A DNA stretch of 64,000 nt from Glandiceps talaboti (lineage: Eukaryota; Hemichordata; Enteropneusta; Spengelidae), in contig NC_135549.1 of NCBI RefSeq assembly GCF_964340395.1, positions 10,203,342 to 10,267,341 on the forward strand, written 5' to 3'. Positions 1 to 13,512 of the stretch are shown one piece after another (the stretch's first letter is position 1; each line of letters starts with the position of its first letter). Both the position numbers and the translations under genes were made by a program. The notes under the pieces are model-generated. The model saw nothing but the letters and a program-made list of their open reading frames with translations. It was not told where the DNA came from and searched no databases.

Positions 1-750
1 TTATACAAGGCTTCACTTGACATGTTTGGCCACATTGTTTGCAGGTTTCGTATATTTACGAGTTTTAGTTATTTGATACAGTATATACCATTTTTGGTTG
101 CACACGCTTTACGCACCTTATGGTGTCACAAATCCAATTTACCCACAGTTTAACCAAACATGAAATCGTGATTCTTTCATTTTCAGGACCGCCATTTTAT
201 TTCATTTATCATATCATTTACATCATTCATTTCATTTCTGGATGACATAAGCCACAAGTACACAACGAGCAAAAAGATATAATATTTATTCGTGATTGTT
301 CTTTAATGTGAAAATCATGTAAAATTGGTATGATAGTATTCCTAATCGGGTCCATCTGTTAACCATATTATCTAATACAATTGATAAAGGGATACCGACA
401 TAATAAGGTCATTTGGGAAATGTATGTTGGTGCTATTAGTATTACTCAATGTTGTCAATTTTTACATTTGTGTTATCACGTACTCAAATTTCTATGACAC
501 CTTCTATTGCAGCGGATAAATCAGCCGGCACTTGACTATTTTATAAACAACTGATGAAATTCGTTATGTAACTATGTCCTTGAATGTTTACATTACCGGT
601 AGTTGCTCCTCTTGTCATTGCTATCAGTTGTTCGATTATAAATACTCTATAGTAGAGTTTCCTATTTGTGACAGTGTTATATTTATATCAGCACGTTCCA
701 CTCGTTCAAAAAAAGTACAAGATTTTCAGCACTTGGACATAATCGATTAT
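1..750. other. AT-rich sequence, nothing identified
   Basis: No open frame, repeat or RNA gene that I can support. Confidence 0.6.
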
Positions 751-917
751 CATCCATCCATCCATCCATCCATCCATCCATCAATACATCCATTCATCCA
801 TCCATCCACCCATCCATTCAGCCATCCATCCATCCACCCATCCATTCAGCCATCCATCCATCCACCCATTCATCCATCCATCCATCCATCAATACATCCA
901 TTCATCCATCCACCTCC
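751..917. repeat. (CCAT)n-type microsatellite
   Basis: About 165 bases of CATC/CCAT tetramers with interruptions (AATACATC, CATTCAGC). The plus frame reads as HPSIHPSI-type protein, which is a shadow. It abuts the 46-bp minisatellite that follows. Confidence 0.95.
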
Positions 918-1750
918 ATGGCACATAGGACAAGTAAATACTTACCATTTAGATGAAAAAGTGATGGCACCATGGACAAGTAAACACTTACTATTTAGAT
1001 GAAAAAGTGATGGCACCATGGACAAGTAAACACTTACCATTTAGATGAAAACGCGATGGTACCATGTACCACCATGGACAAGTAAACACTTATCATTTAG
1101 ATGAAAACGTGATGGCACCATGGACAAGTAAACACTTACCATTTAGATGAAAACGTGATGGCACCATGGACAAGTAAACACTTACCATTTAGATGAAAAC
1201 GTGATGGCACCATGGACAAGTAATCACTTACCAATTAGATGAAAACGTGATGGCACCATGGACAAGTAAACACTTACCATTTAGATGAAAACGTGATGGC
1301 ACCATGGACAAGTAAACACTTACCATTTAGATGAAAACGTGATGGCACCATGGACAAGTAAACACTTACCAATTAGATGAAAACGTGATGGCACCATGGA
1401 CAAGTAAACACTTACCATTTAGATGAAAACGTGATGGCACCATGGACAAGTAAACACTTACCATTTAGATGAAAACGTGATGGCACCATGGACAAGTAAA
1501 CACTTACCATTTAGATGAAAACGTGATGGCACCATGGACAAGTAAACACTTACCATTTAGATGAAAACGTGATGGCACCATGGACAAGTAATCACTTACC
1601 AATTAGATGAAAACGTGATGGCACCATGGACAAGTAAACACTTACCATTTAGATGAAAACGTGATGGCACCATGGACAAGTAAACACTTACCATTTAGAT
1701 GAAAACGTGATGGCACCATGTACCATCATGGACAAGTAAACACTTACCAT
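916..1750. repeat. 46-bp minisatellite, about 18 head-to-tail copies
   Basis: The unit includes GATGGCACCATGGACAAGTA, then AACACTTACCATTTAGATGA, then AAACGT. Most copies are near identical. A variant with TAATCACTTACCAATT recurs exactly 368 bp apart (near 1,221 and 1,589), that is 8 units, hinting at a higher-order register. A 12-bp insertion variant (ACCATGTACCA..CATGG) occurs near both array ends, at about 1,060 and 1,710. Confidence 0.95.
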
Positions 1751-1943
1751 ACCTGAACCAGGATAATAGTCACTGATCGGTATCCATACAGCATGTCACT
1801 AGTCAGTGTCTTCATAATACATTAGCCACAAATAATCACTTGTCCGAAGCGGTTTATAAATATTGGATTAGCATGAAAATTTTGTCAATATTTTTGTCAA
1901 TGTGTATGGGTTCTGTGAGAACAGTCAGACTGCTTTGTACTTA

Positions 1944-2306
1944 GGCCTAAAAAATTATTGTTTGGTTCCGGTTACCCGACCCGACCTCGCTTTTCACAAC
2001 TATTCTTGTGCGTATTCGAGAGGAAAAAAATGATAAAATCGCAAAAATGGTGAAGTCTCAACAGAAATAGTAGAATGATGCGGAAACTGCCATCAACTTA
2101 TATAAAACTGTTCTTCCAAGCATAATGGTTGTACATCTCTGATAGGAAAAAATAAACAACACAGAGACCATTTGGAAAATAATGGAAAACCTGAACTAGA
2201 CACTCACACAGAAAAAAAATATATAATAAAATAAAACAAAAATTCTACCTACCCCACCTATTCTAAAATTTAGCGTAACCGGAACCACACAATTTTTTAT
2301 TAGGCC
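1944..2306. mobile_element. 363-bp TIR element flanked by TTA (MITE, PIF/Harbinger-like)
   Basis: The left end GGCCTAAAAAATTATTGTTT, then GGTTCCGGTTAC, matches the reverse complement of the right end (GTAACCGGAACC, then a TTTTTTATTAGGCC stretch). The inverted repeat is about 35 bp with a few changes. TTA lies immediately outside both ends (1,941-1,943 and 2,307-2,309). The interior is AT-rich with no coding potential. The 3-bp TTA duplication is typical of PIF/Harbinger; the family assignment is inferred from this alone. Confidence 0.7.
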
Positions 2307-2309
2307 TTA

Positions 2310-5300
2310 GAGTGTTGTTACATATATAGATAACGATAAGTAAACCAATGTCATGGATTAAAAGAAACAGATTACAACAGATTAGCATTTGTGAAAACCG
2401 AAACAGTTTCCATGATAAAGGCCTTTTTCTTACAGGCAAGAATTCTAGATGAATATAGGAAATCCTGATCGAAAATTAAGATTCAGGGGGTACCTCTCTA
2501 GCACAGCAGAGTGTGTCCATTTATCTTACGTCATCTAAGTAATGTGATAGAAAATGGATAGCTACATGTAGAACATGGGTGAACACTCACGTCATTCATA
2601 TTTCAATTTATATTAAGATTATGATCACATCACGCGTCAACGTTGAATGTGTGTGATATTAGAGAAAGAGTAGCACAACAAAAAAATATTAAGCACCTGA
2701 GGCGTGCCAACATTGTGCCTACAAACGAACGTAAACATTCTTTATCTATACTGTGAGAAATTGTATGTCTTGAATATCAATTGATATGGCAATACAGTAT
2801 TTGAATTGAATCCATACCGTAGCGGTGGTGTAGAGATAACGGGGGTGGGTAATGTAGATCTATTGACGGCAGTCAACGGTACAAGCATAAGATGGTACAT
2901 TTAATGAGTGATTCTACCTATTACTCATTTATTTTAGCCCTAAAGATAATGTCGATAAATATTCGCTATAGTTTACAGATAAAAAAAAAATATGACAAAC
3001 AAAACTGGGTTAATGTATTAGTATTACCCATATGTAAATTTGTCTGTAGATGTGTGCCAATATCTACTCAGCAAACTTACATAACTGATTAGTGATGACA
3101 TCACAACTATTTGTTTGTTTGTTTGTTTGTTTGTTTGTTTGTTTGTTTGTTTGTTTTATAACTCGAAGCATGGATAGTTGATGGTGGATCGTGTATGCAT
3201 AGAGATTGAAAACTCTAAAAGAACAGACTTCATTTACTAATTTTATACACTACTCCAATTTAAATTCCTTCTTTGAAAACTTACAAATACCATGAACAAA
3301 CAGCACAATCATTACAGGAAGTGTTTTATCTATCAATCTACAGATGCGATAAAAGTGCCAGTGATAAAACGCTTCCTTTAGCAATACGTGACTATATTAA
3401 ATGAATGTTGTTCTGTATATTCTATTCTCTAGGAGATTTATATTCACTGCCAGAATAAAACTATACTTGAAGTTACAAAACGTTTCAAAGCAATTGAATT
3501 CAAACAAAAAACTCTTTACGCTTAATCATTAAATGCTTTCATTGTTTTAGGATGACGATTTAGTTTGAGTTGTATGAATGTCAAAGGCAATCGAAGAACA
3601 TACTTTACGTGACAAGCATAGACAGTATTGCTACCCAAATCATGTATGTGATGAGGATTGGTCCTTACTGAACAAATTCGCTCACTTAAGTTATATGTAC
3701 TTATTTCACAAATGAAATTAAAGCTTGTTTCGAACTAACAGCGTAATTGCAGTGTTCCGAAATGACTATTTACTGTGAGAAGTAATTTGCAGTCTATATC
3801 GCTAACCATGTCTGAATATAGGAAATGAAAAATAGGGTATACACCATGCATGTACGAAGCGCGACATCAGGAAACCAATACCCAATACGACAGATGGTAA
3901 ACATTGCTCTGAACTACATATGTTATTGAACCCCACATCAGTTGCAAAATATCATATTACCTGTCGAGTAAATATCTTCAGAATAAGATGACACAGTATA
4001 CTTATCAATGACCCTTACATGACTGATACTAGTTTCTTTACAAAGAATATATCCTCATGCACGCAGGTCCACATGAATCCTTGTTTCCATACTATTTGAA
4101 ATTTGACCGGATTAAAACAAAATACTAATTAATTGTCACTAATATTTTTCTTATATCTTTAAGAGTACTAGTATACCAGATGTAATTGCATAGCTTAATG
4201 TAAAGTACACAAGAATTAACAGCTTTGAAGTAAACCGATACTATGTTTATATGTAAGGATATTTTCAAATCATATAAAGTTCAAATCGTAATAACGGGAA
4301 AAGATGACGTCATCATGTAACCTACCCTTTGAACCCTCCTCCCTAAATCTGACTCTGAGTGAAATTTCTCTTATTGAAAACGTGTGAGTGCATTTGAAAT
4401 TAGTCATTACATTTGCAATGCCTTCAATATTACCAAGACAAGTCATGCGAAGTGTCTATTTATGACACATTATCTAGTGACAGTCTTTTCGAAACGACAT
4501 TGAAACATATCTAGTCGTTTGTTATGATTCAACTGGTGGGGAATTAAATCTGGCAATATGGACCATTTCAGCTTACAGAGGGCTGTGTTCAGTGTCATGA
4601 AAGAAGCAACCTCTGTGAAATGTAAAGAACGTTACTACAAAGAAAGGATTCGATGCCATCATATATGACCGAATTTATACATACAGCTGAAGGGCTTTAA
4701 TTTCTCTGTTTATATAAAAGACATCACATAAAAGACATAGCCAACATATATAGTTACATAAACCAGTTTTCATTCGTAAACAGTACACCCGATAATTGTC
4801 TGTCTTTAAAGATCAAAATCACTGAACCAGCATTTGTCGTAAACACAACGCGAACTGACCCTAGGCTGTATTGTATATATGACACAGAAGGTAGTCGTCA
4901 CTAAAGTGACCGTAACGATAGATTTATTGCAAGTTTACAAGGTGAACGACAGCTCCTGGGATTTAATATGATTCAAAGAGCCAGAAAGAAATGTCTAAAA
5001 TAAGACAACCATATTCCACCTCCACCCCACCCTTAACTTCTTTTAACCACGAAATTGAGGTGAACCCCTCCCAGATTTGACGGTCGCCGAGGCGTAGAAA
5101 AATTTGTGCGAATAGATGATGAAAATGGAAATGTCAGTTAAACATTGACCTTCTGTTAAAGTCACGTGATCACGGCACATGCTACCTTCGAGTCAATGGC
5201 TTCTCAAAGTCATTTCCTAGTATTGACTATTGCGTCCATCATAAAAAATATGCATTACCGATCAACCGTTGGATTCGTCGCTGGATCGGAAATCATAACA

Positions 5301-5458
5301 AAGCAAATCTATTATGGCTAATACATTATTCAGGATACCTCAGTGAAAACTGAAAACGGACAGCATAATATTTTTCGATTTTTATGTTATAATTTGTAAC
5401 CCTTTCCTAGTCGTGCATTTGTCTCCCGGAGTTGTCCATTTCCGTGTTCAAGGACCAA
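2310..5458. other. Unique AT-rich intergenic stretch
   Basis: Apart from the TTTG tract, nothing coding is visible. A palindromic cAMP-response-type TGACGTCA lies near 4,306 with no gene nearby. Confidence 0.55.
3110..3156. repeat. (TTTG)n microsatellite
   Basis: About 11 uninterrupted TTTG tetramers. Confidence 0.95.
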
Positions 5459-5580
5459 TTTGTTGTAAGAAAGAAGAAATAACTCTCGTGTAATCTCGTG
5501 AGATAATGTATCAATCGGAAGGGACAACATTTGTTGTAAGAAAGAAGAAGTACTCTCGTGTAATCTCGTGAGATAATGTA
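5459..5580. repeat. Direct duplication, about 70 bp period
   Basis: The segment TTGTTGTAAGAAAGAAGAA, followed by CTCTCGTGTAATCTCGTGAG and ATAATGTA, occurs twice (5,459-5,510 and 5,530-5,580). The copies are nearly identical, so the duplication is recent. Confidence 0.85.
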
Positions 5581-7044
5581 GCAGTTTGCGCTGTAGCCGT
5601 GGTGGATCGAAGCAATCCGCGATGGATTGGTTTCTTCAGTTGACTAATGTATAAGTAAATACAACATCATGGGATAATCCTTGAAAACGTATAATTACAA
5701 CATCATGTTATACATATGCCACTTATGATTTGTAAATTTTTGTACATAATTATTTGAATACGCTAAACTTTGTATGCAATAACAAATTGAAATACAGTTT
5801 TATGTAAAACATATAAATTATCACGCATTTAGGTTTGAATCCAGGCCATATCAGTCAAAAAGTGACATTTCACCTACAGCAATGTGTTGTTATTCATATA
5901 ACTTATACCATAATTACAAATGAGTACCTACAAATGAATACCTACATACTATATAGTGTTAATTGAAGTCCTATACTACTAGTATCTGTTGAATGTAGTT
6001 TAATTTAAGAAATTCACTTAGAGTAGAAATGGTTTTTCACCTATATGGGGATACTTAGTGATTGGGCCATAAAATAAAACAATTGATAATGTGGCTGAAT
6101 TTTGACGAATTCCCCACCCATGCACTCCATGCAAATGCATTTGGCTTCGTGACCCTTCACATCAGCACCTAATGAGATCCTAGGAGCAAAGTGAAACCTT
6201 TTTTTGAATAGGCCATGATACAAGGTATTACTGTCAGAAAGCATAAAGTAAACATACAAATAATGAAAATGTTGGAGGTGTCAAGACATGTGCATATATT
6301 CAGGCCTTATACATAGATGTATTTTGGCCCAACACATATAGGTCAGTTTTGACACCTCGTATAGGAAATTAATGAGACCAAAGACGAGTGAAACCTGTTT
6401 TGAATAGTCCATGAGACAAGGTATTATCAACAGAAAGTATGAAGTCAACAAAGAAATAATAACAATTTGGAAGTGGTTTTGAATCAACGCCTGAACTTGG
6501 TAGCATATCAAATAATAAGTACTATGTAAATTACCCATAATTCCACTCTGGCTTTATAACAAGGCTGGGATTAGCTGAGGTAATGTTTAGATTGTGATCT
6601 CTGGATATGGCACTAATACATATATTTTCTTTGTTAGATTTTATACACATGTCACAGATACTTTAACTTGTGGAGAAAAGTATTTTGGTGTTTTTAATAC
6701 GAAAATATTTGTGATTTTACGACCATTACGTAATGTTTGTTATGTAATTTGAACACTTTGTCCATTACCCCCTCAGCTGTGTTTATTTAGGAAATCTCAG
6801 TTTTTGATTAGTATTTCGATACGGGTTAGATTATTGTTACGATATACTGTAGATAGATAAAGAATATTTTATTTTTGACATGTCAGGGCTGAAATTAAAA
6901 TCCCCTTGAAGAGTCACCACTTGTGATTTTCACGAAAATCTTATCATTACAATATATTGTATGTAAGATATAGCCAGTTTAATTTTGACATGGTTGGTCT
7001 AAGTTAATGCCATATCATATTGCTGTTTTTATTTTTTTTTTTAG

Positions 7045-7256
7045 AATGTCAGCATGTCCTATCGTGTGATATCAATGACACCGACTATAAGCTTATACTT
7101 TCCAAGGAAGACACCGTATCAAGCATACTACAGACAGTGATGAATCACCAGCACTTCAACAACGTAGTTCAAGAATCATCTCTAATTGAAATGTGGACAA
7201 ATCATCTGAAGATGATATTCAGCCAGTGGAAACATCAAGGAAGTACAAGAGGGTGA
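7045..7256 (+). other. Isolated possible terminal exon, unrecognised
   Basis: A long T-run ending in TTTTTTAG at 7,044 looks like a strong splice acceptor. It is followed by about 70 open codons (CQHVLSCDINDTDYKLILS..., then SSILQTVMNHQHF, LIEMWTNHLKMIFSQW) ending in TGA at 7,254. The residue mix is protein-like rather than low complexity. No partner exon or family is recognisable nearby, so it may be a lone exon of an unseen gene, a pseudo-exon, or chance. Confidence 0.2.
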
Positions 7257-9611
7257 CAATATGACCTGTTGATAAATCAGCTGACTTTCCATCAGCACTG
7301 AAGAACGTGATTTTAGTACCTCGAAAAAAAGTAAAAAATACTATTTTTAAAAATATCCAAATTTAATCTCTTCTTTCTTCTTGTCCCCCAGCTTCTTCAA
7401 AATCTAAAAAAAAAATCTAAAGTAAACCAAGCAGCAACTGCCCGAAAACCGAGAAATAGTTGCACGGCATGGTGTGGCGCCAGTTATACACCTAAAGCGA
7501 TATTTGATAATATCCATGACAGAAGTAATAATGAATCACTCCATATCGTTAACACGGTGTCAAAAAGCCAGCGAGTAGACACGCATGAAGCACATATGGT
7601 AACAAGCCATACAAGGAATGTCTCATCAACAAGAAACGTCATTTGTCTGGAGAGTTGACATTTATCTCAGAAAGGCAAACACATTTGGAGTGGACAATAA
7701 GATATACCATCACCTTCTGGCGAAATCAAGTAGGTGGCAAGGAAAGATGGTTCTAAGGAGAGGGATTATTACACACCCTAATCCTAACCTTAATGCTAAT
7801 CCTAACCCTAACGTAAGACCCGTACAAAAGACAAATGAGAAGAAAAATCAAAAGAGAAGAGGACCGAGTAGCAGAGGAAAAGAGAAGGAGGAAAAAGAAC
7901 AGTATGATGAACATACAGAATTCCAAGCTGTCCTGCAATCCCAAACCAAAGAGTACACAGCACCATGGTGTTCCTTTTCACTATGGGGTTCTTACTAAAC
8001 AGTCAATTAAGCCGCTCCACTACCATGTCCAAAGAAGAGCCATCTAAGTTCTACACAGGAAATATTTAATAACTTTAAAGAAGATTTACGATCGTTTCGG
8101 GCGGGGTTGGGGGGTTGGGTAGATAAGCTGACGACACCACAAAGTCGTTGGCAGGTTGACAATATAGTTATGAATATTAATTCAAAACTGTCATCGCCGG
8201 GCCATCCTCAGTGGTTGTCATTGTGTAATAACACACTGATCAAAAAACGGCAGCCAGGATATTCTCTGAAACTTGTTTCACAGATATGTACCAACCAGGA
8301 TCAATCAAGCAAAACATGGCTGACATGTCGACAAGGGGCAAGACGCTCGAATGTATTTTAACATTAACAAATCGAGTCCCTATACGAAAGTAGAATAAAT
8401 TTAAATGTTCTTTCTTGCAGGAAAATAAGACAGCAAAGGCCATATAGACATGTACATTGATTTAAGTACGTCTACATCAATTTCTAATGTAACCGAGATA
8501 TTAAAGTAAAGGTCTCTTTATTCCAATTCATGATACCTTACATGTGTACTGTACGAGTTGTTCACAACGTCCACTATACGCTCTTTACATCCGCTAGGTT
8601 CACTGGACCCAACCATGCTCAGAGATGATGTTTCCGTTTAATATTTAAACATAGAATTTCTTTGAAAGGTTCGTCCATGTTTCGAAATGTACTCTAATGA
8701 CAGAAGTGCTTGATTGACAAGATATAAACTGGGCTCCCCTTTTTAGTCTATTGGTACAGGCCAGAACCGTAAATATGGCGGCAATGCTCCAACGCATTGG
8801 TAAAAGCTTAGAATTCTGAAAATCAATAACCAGCTATAGAAGTACGTAAGACCCGAATTGCATAATACGCTTTAGTTGTAACATTAGCAGTCGTTAAATT
8901 GTGCAACCAGATATATTTGTGGTTGAGGAATTTGTGTTTGAATGTTTTGCAACACAACATATCTCGATCAGTAGAGTACACAAGTGTTTGAGCAATGTAT
9001 ATGTTTTGTATGACAACCTTGATCTATTTACTATTACACCATGTGTACTTTCCAGTGAATCCATTGGCCGGGGTCAAAGACTTGTTGTTTCTGTTTGTTT
9101 CAGACGTATATCTATCTATACCTAGCAGTAGAAGAAATCGGTGTACCATATTTATTTTCAAAACGATGAATCATTTTATTTTAGATGAATTGCACTTTTT
9201 AAAACAAAAATAAAATTCTAAAATGACCGACTTCCATTTACGTATTATGAGGACACAGAAGTACTTATGGTGTCGTCTCTTTATAACGATATGAGAGAAA
9301 ATAAGGCAGATTTGTCCATTAAAATTCAAAGAAATAAGCTTTCGTTATACACATGCGGAGCACTGTACAACGTAACGTGATGAGGTTTAGGAAAAACACA
9401 CTTACGTACTTTCTTCTCTAATATCATGCTACGTGAAGTAATACAAACCACTCTATCGTTTTCATTTTCTCTTCGCCTACCTATGATATAAATCCCAGTG
9501 ATTACAAATCTCACAAGACATTCCCATTGTGAGAACAGTTTTGTTAGGAGTTCTTTATATGTCAATAGGTGTTTCGTGTTCAAAAGAATTGATATAGGTT
9601 CACATAACATT
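7257..9611. other. Intergenic stretch with short overlapping open frames
   Basis: Several 60-126 codon frames overlap on both strands. The longest (from 7,618) runs through the telomere-like tract and a purine-rich stretch, giving NPN- and KEEK-type low-complexity protein. None has a recognisable motif. Confidence 0.5.
7772..7816. repeat. Short degenerate telomere-like (CCTAAC)n stretch
   Basis: Reads CACCCTAATCCTAACCTTAA, then TGCTAATCCTAACCCTAACG: about six hexamers close to CCCTAA, the animal telomere repeat. It is short and degenerate, so it is an interstitial or chance telomere-like tract, not a chromosome end. Confidence 0.6.
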
Positions 9612-9855
9612 GTCGTGTCTTATAGCGCTATTACGAAGAGTCTCGTTTGTGATACAGCAACTAACTGAAGATTCACATTTTATAATTGTCGTGGGGTATA
9701 GTCTATTGCAGGGAGTTTCATGTGGGTTGCAGCATCTAACTGCAAACTCACATATAAATGCCGTGTGTTATAGAGTTATTACGAAGCGTTCCACGTGTGT
9801 TGCAGCATCTAACTGCAGGTTGTCATGTGTTACAGGGAGTTTCGTGTAGGGTGCT
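9612..9855. repeat. Degenerate tandem repeat, about 72-75 bp period, 3+ copies
   Basis: Successive blocks share GTCGTGT-TATAG...TTACGAAG, then a GTTGCAGCATCTAACTGCA-like core. Copies begin near 9,612, 9,687 and 9,759, with a partial fourth ending in a GGGAGTTTCGTGTAGGGTGC variant. Confidence 0.7.
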
Positions 9856-12800
9856 GAAAAATGAGTGAGTGTGGTGGGTGAGGCACATATCGGTATCAAT
9901 CGAATATTGCATATTATATTATACCAGTATATTGATGGTGGAAATCGAGGGATCTGATTGGTCTAGATTTCGAACTAGCGCGTCTAAAACGAGTGATAAT
10001 GCACTGCTGGTACGATAATGCACTGGTCAAAACCTCTTGGTATACCATCCCCAGGGGGTGGTTTATTGCTTAAATATACGTATCACCTGGTGGGTCGTGT
10101 TAAAGCCGATTACAGACTACTATATCGCGTTGATACATTACGTGTTCGTTACTACATTATCAGTTGTAACAGGGTGGATGCTACGTGTAGTAACACATCA
10201 CAGATTATGACATCACATGAATAGTAGTCTTGTATGAGACCATGTGTTCAATGTGTGTTTTATCAATCATAAAGTGCAGATATAGTGCTGCTGTCAAATT
10301 ATTGAATATAAACCTCACAAAGCATTTGGGTCATGATTGATGTGTGCTGGAATGATTACACTTTTGAATACAATTTTTTTAAATACATTTTTGACATTCA
10401 TTATGCTGCATATTGACAAGAGCAAAAGAGCTTTGAGCTCATTTTGTAAGGATGCTACTTTTTAGCTTTAAAAATGATATTGAAATTGTTGATATTACCT
10501 GTAAGCTTGATCCAAAAGTCATAATGCATATGATACATATGGTTTTGGTAATAGTTTTTTTTTTGTACAGTGGTCTTCTCTCGATAGGTATCGCACTGAA
10601 GTCAGTTATAAATTAAGTACGAAAGGATTCATCCCAATATAATCCATAACAGAACGTGCGTAGAATTGTGATTGCAAAATAGAATTGGTTTATATGCTTT
10701 AATGGTCCAAGTATTGTCTACTCGTATCAATATACGGCTATTGTGTCGAGTGTCCGACCTTTTACGTCGTTTAGATCGAATGGCTGTGCGACGTTCTGAC
10801 TTAACGTTGCAGAGTACTGGTAAAGGTTTTGTCGTTGAATATACAAAATGTCTTCTGACGTAAGTCACTTTGGAATTTGAGTCGATTTAGTCCGAGATAA
10901 GCGCATACGTTTTTTATCGACGTCGCAACCAGGTTGCTACAGCAACTCCCTGCTTACTTATTTTCGATTAATCATAAACAAAACGCAGTTAAGCATAAAT
11001 GTACTACTTTCTCATTATAATCTCGTGATAATCCATAGTCTGGGTGTACAGATGTCGACATCATATTGTCCGTTATGAAGCTACGTATAAGCCATCTATT
11101 TTGCCACTACTGCTAAATTAAATTGTATACTTTGCTTACGGGAAAAAATCAAACTCGATGACTATTGGCACGAAAATGAATTTTAATCCCCAAGGGTGTG
11201 TGCAAATGTCATTGAGTATTTGATATGGCATTGACTGGTTTCAACATTAACATCGGTACAACCATAAGTAGATTAGATTTGACGCGAGATTTATTTGATT
11301 CGATGCGGATTTCATTTCAACTATAACACGCTATATTAGATTGTGCGGCTGTGTAATTTTCTATAATAAACACTGGATTGCCCTGGTTTGCTAATTCAAT
11401 CAATGTTATATAGGGTTAACGGTAATTGGCCCACAGGCTTGCAAATCAAAAGAGAGCTGAGATATTTGTCACTTTAGTGTATTCTAGTAATCTGACTGTT
11501 TTTTTCCGTCTGACCCAAAATGGCAATTACTGTTCTGTTTGTGAATGTAATCATCACATTACAAGGTGATACCACAAGTTTCCATTCATATCATCAATAT
11601 CCACTAATGATAATGTCCTTTATGTTTGCTCATATAGAATAAGTTAGTGGTGAGCTAGCCACCACCTGGGTACCGCTAAATACATTTACACAAAGGTTTG
11701 AAGGAACGAGGGAAGTGTATGCACTATGAAATGACCGTAGAGATAAACTGTGGATACCACATAGGTGTATACTAGTAATATCAGACCCGTTTTACAAACA
11801 TGTTATAGACATCAGTTATCCTATGCATTCAATAATGAATGGAGGTACTGGGTATAGTTAAGAAAGACAGCATATTATATGTGCCACTTTTTACTAACGA
11901 GGGGCAATATTAACTTTACGAATGACGCAGGGAAAAAATGTAGACATCTAATGAACGTATGGTCCTCGCCCACATACCAGGCGCAAAGATTACATGTGGA
12001 CAGACATTCTTAACTAACGGTTCTCTCTCCTAATGAAGATGTACGTTAGGGACTTACCTTGGACACAAGATGAAACAAAAGATACTCAAATTGATATGTG
12101 AAATGGGGAAATCAGAATACTCAAGTTTGTATTAGATATAATGTGACTGTTATCCAGTGTCTTAGATAGGAACATTTTTTTCTATGCCTTGTAAGTAGCT
12201 GATTCCTTTGGGGTTCAAAACGAAATCTCTGCACAGAGACTGAAATCCACGTTGAGCCATAACAGATGCTAGAGTACACACTGAAAGGGTCGATCCGGCA
12301 ACAAATCCCTCCTTTGACTATAAAATTCGGATCAAATACTTTGTTCTTCAATGCGTACTTGTCATTGCTCCTGGATCACAACTTATTTCAAATCCAGGGA
12401 TTGAAATCGTAACTGCTACGACTCATACGGCTTTCGATTCTCAACACAAATCGTTCAGTGTTTTCATGACACGCGCACATCGAAATATATATATATATAT
12501 TGATGATTGATATCGTGTCATGAGGAACACTTGTGAATATTTTTTTAAACCTCTCTCAATTTTGAGTATGAGTGAAAAAAAATAAAGACACGCAGCAAAG
12601 ACATAGCGATGGGGTTAACTTGGAAGCTAAATTCTATGATGATTGAAAAGGTAAATCCTGATTCTGATATTAAAAGTAGAATTTTACGAATAGAGTGGAG
12701 TTTATATACTTGCCGACACGACAAGCCCCAGAGATATACGGTACAATGAATAGAAATGGGTGCATTTACTTTAATCAGTTTACTAGTGTCCCCCTTCAAG

Positions 12801-13136
12801 ATACATTTATCTATTAAGAAGATATGAAAGCATTGAATACGCCGATGTATATCTGGAAATAGAAGTCTTATCAGATGAAAATAGAAATAAGGTCTGCAAA
12901 AACCTTCTGATAAAACGCATGCAAGCAGTTGAAGTCAGCCATCAATTGTCTGTCAAGCTCATCAACTTCAAGATATTGCTGTTTGCTTGCATATCATCAG
13001 TTTGGTTTTGGAAGTCAGGTTTTTTGTTTTCGAAGTTCATGTGGAGTATTTTATAGGTGTATATCGCCGTAAAGTGTGACTCTTTTAGATGCTTACGCTT
13101 TACAGAAAGACACTCGTGTACTTGAGCGTACGCTAT
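9856..13136. other. Unique AT-rich intergenic stretch
   Basis: No gene or repeat family seen beyond a small (AT) tract near 12,487. Confidence 0.55.
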
Positions 13137-13322
<186 letters not shown>

Positions 13323-13512
13323 CCTACGTGAGATATTATTCACCTGCAATAAAAATAAACGTACAAATGACAAAATGAGATCAGTTATTATGTTGTCGAA
13401 AATTGATATTTTGACCAGTGTATGGCCATATAGTATCGCCGGGAGAGTGAAATCCTTCATCTTGGTTTATGATGTCGGCTAGAAACAAGCTTTAACATTT
13501 ATCTACTCCTTT

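Noticed and set aside
574-1002. 142-codon open frame, HPSIHPS-repeat protein
   Set aside because: It is the translation of a CCAT microsatellite running into a minisatellite; no gene signals.
916-1750. Possible CRISPR array in the 46-bp repeats (and similar arrays at 13.5, 15.8 and 24.4 kb)
   Set aside because: Units are head to tail with no unique spacers, no cas genes, and the genome is animal; they are minisatellites.
5833-5848. tRNA B-box-like GGTTTGAATCC words here and elsewhere
   Set aside because: I could not pair them with an A box and a cloverleaf at proper spacing by eye; no tRNA is claimed.
7772-7816. True telomere or chromosome end
   Set aside because: Only about six degenerate hexamers with unique sequence on both sides.
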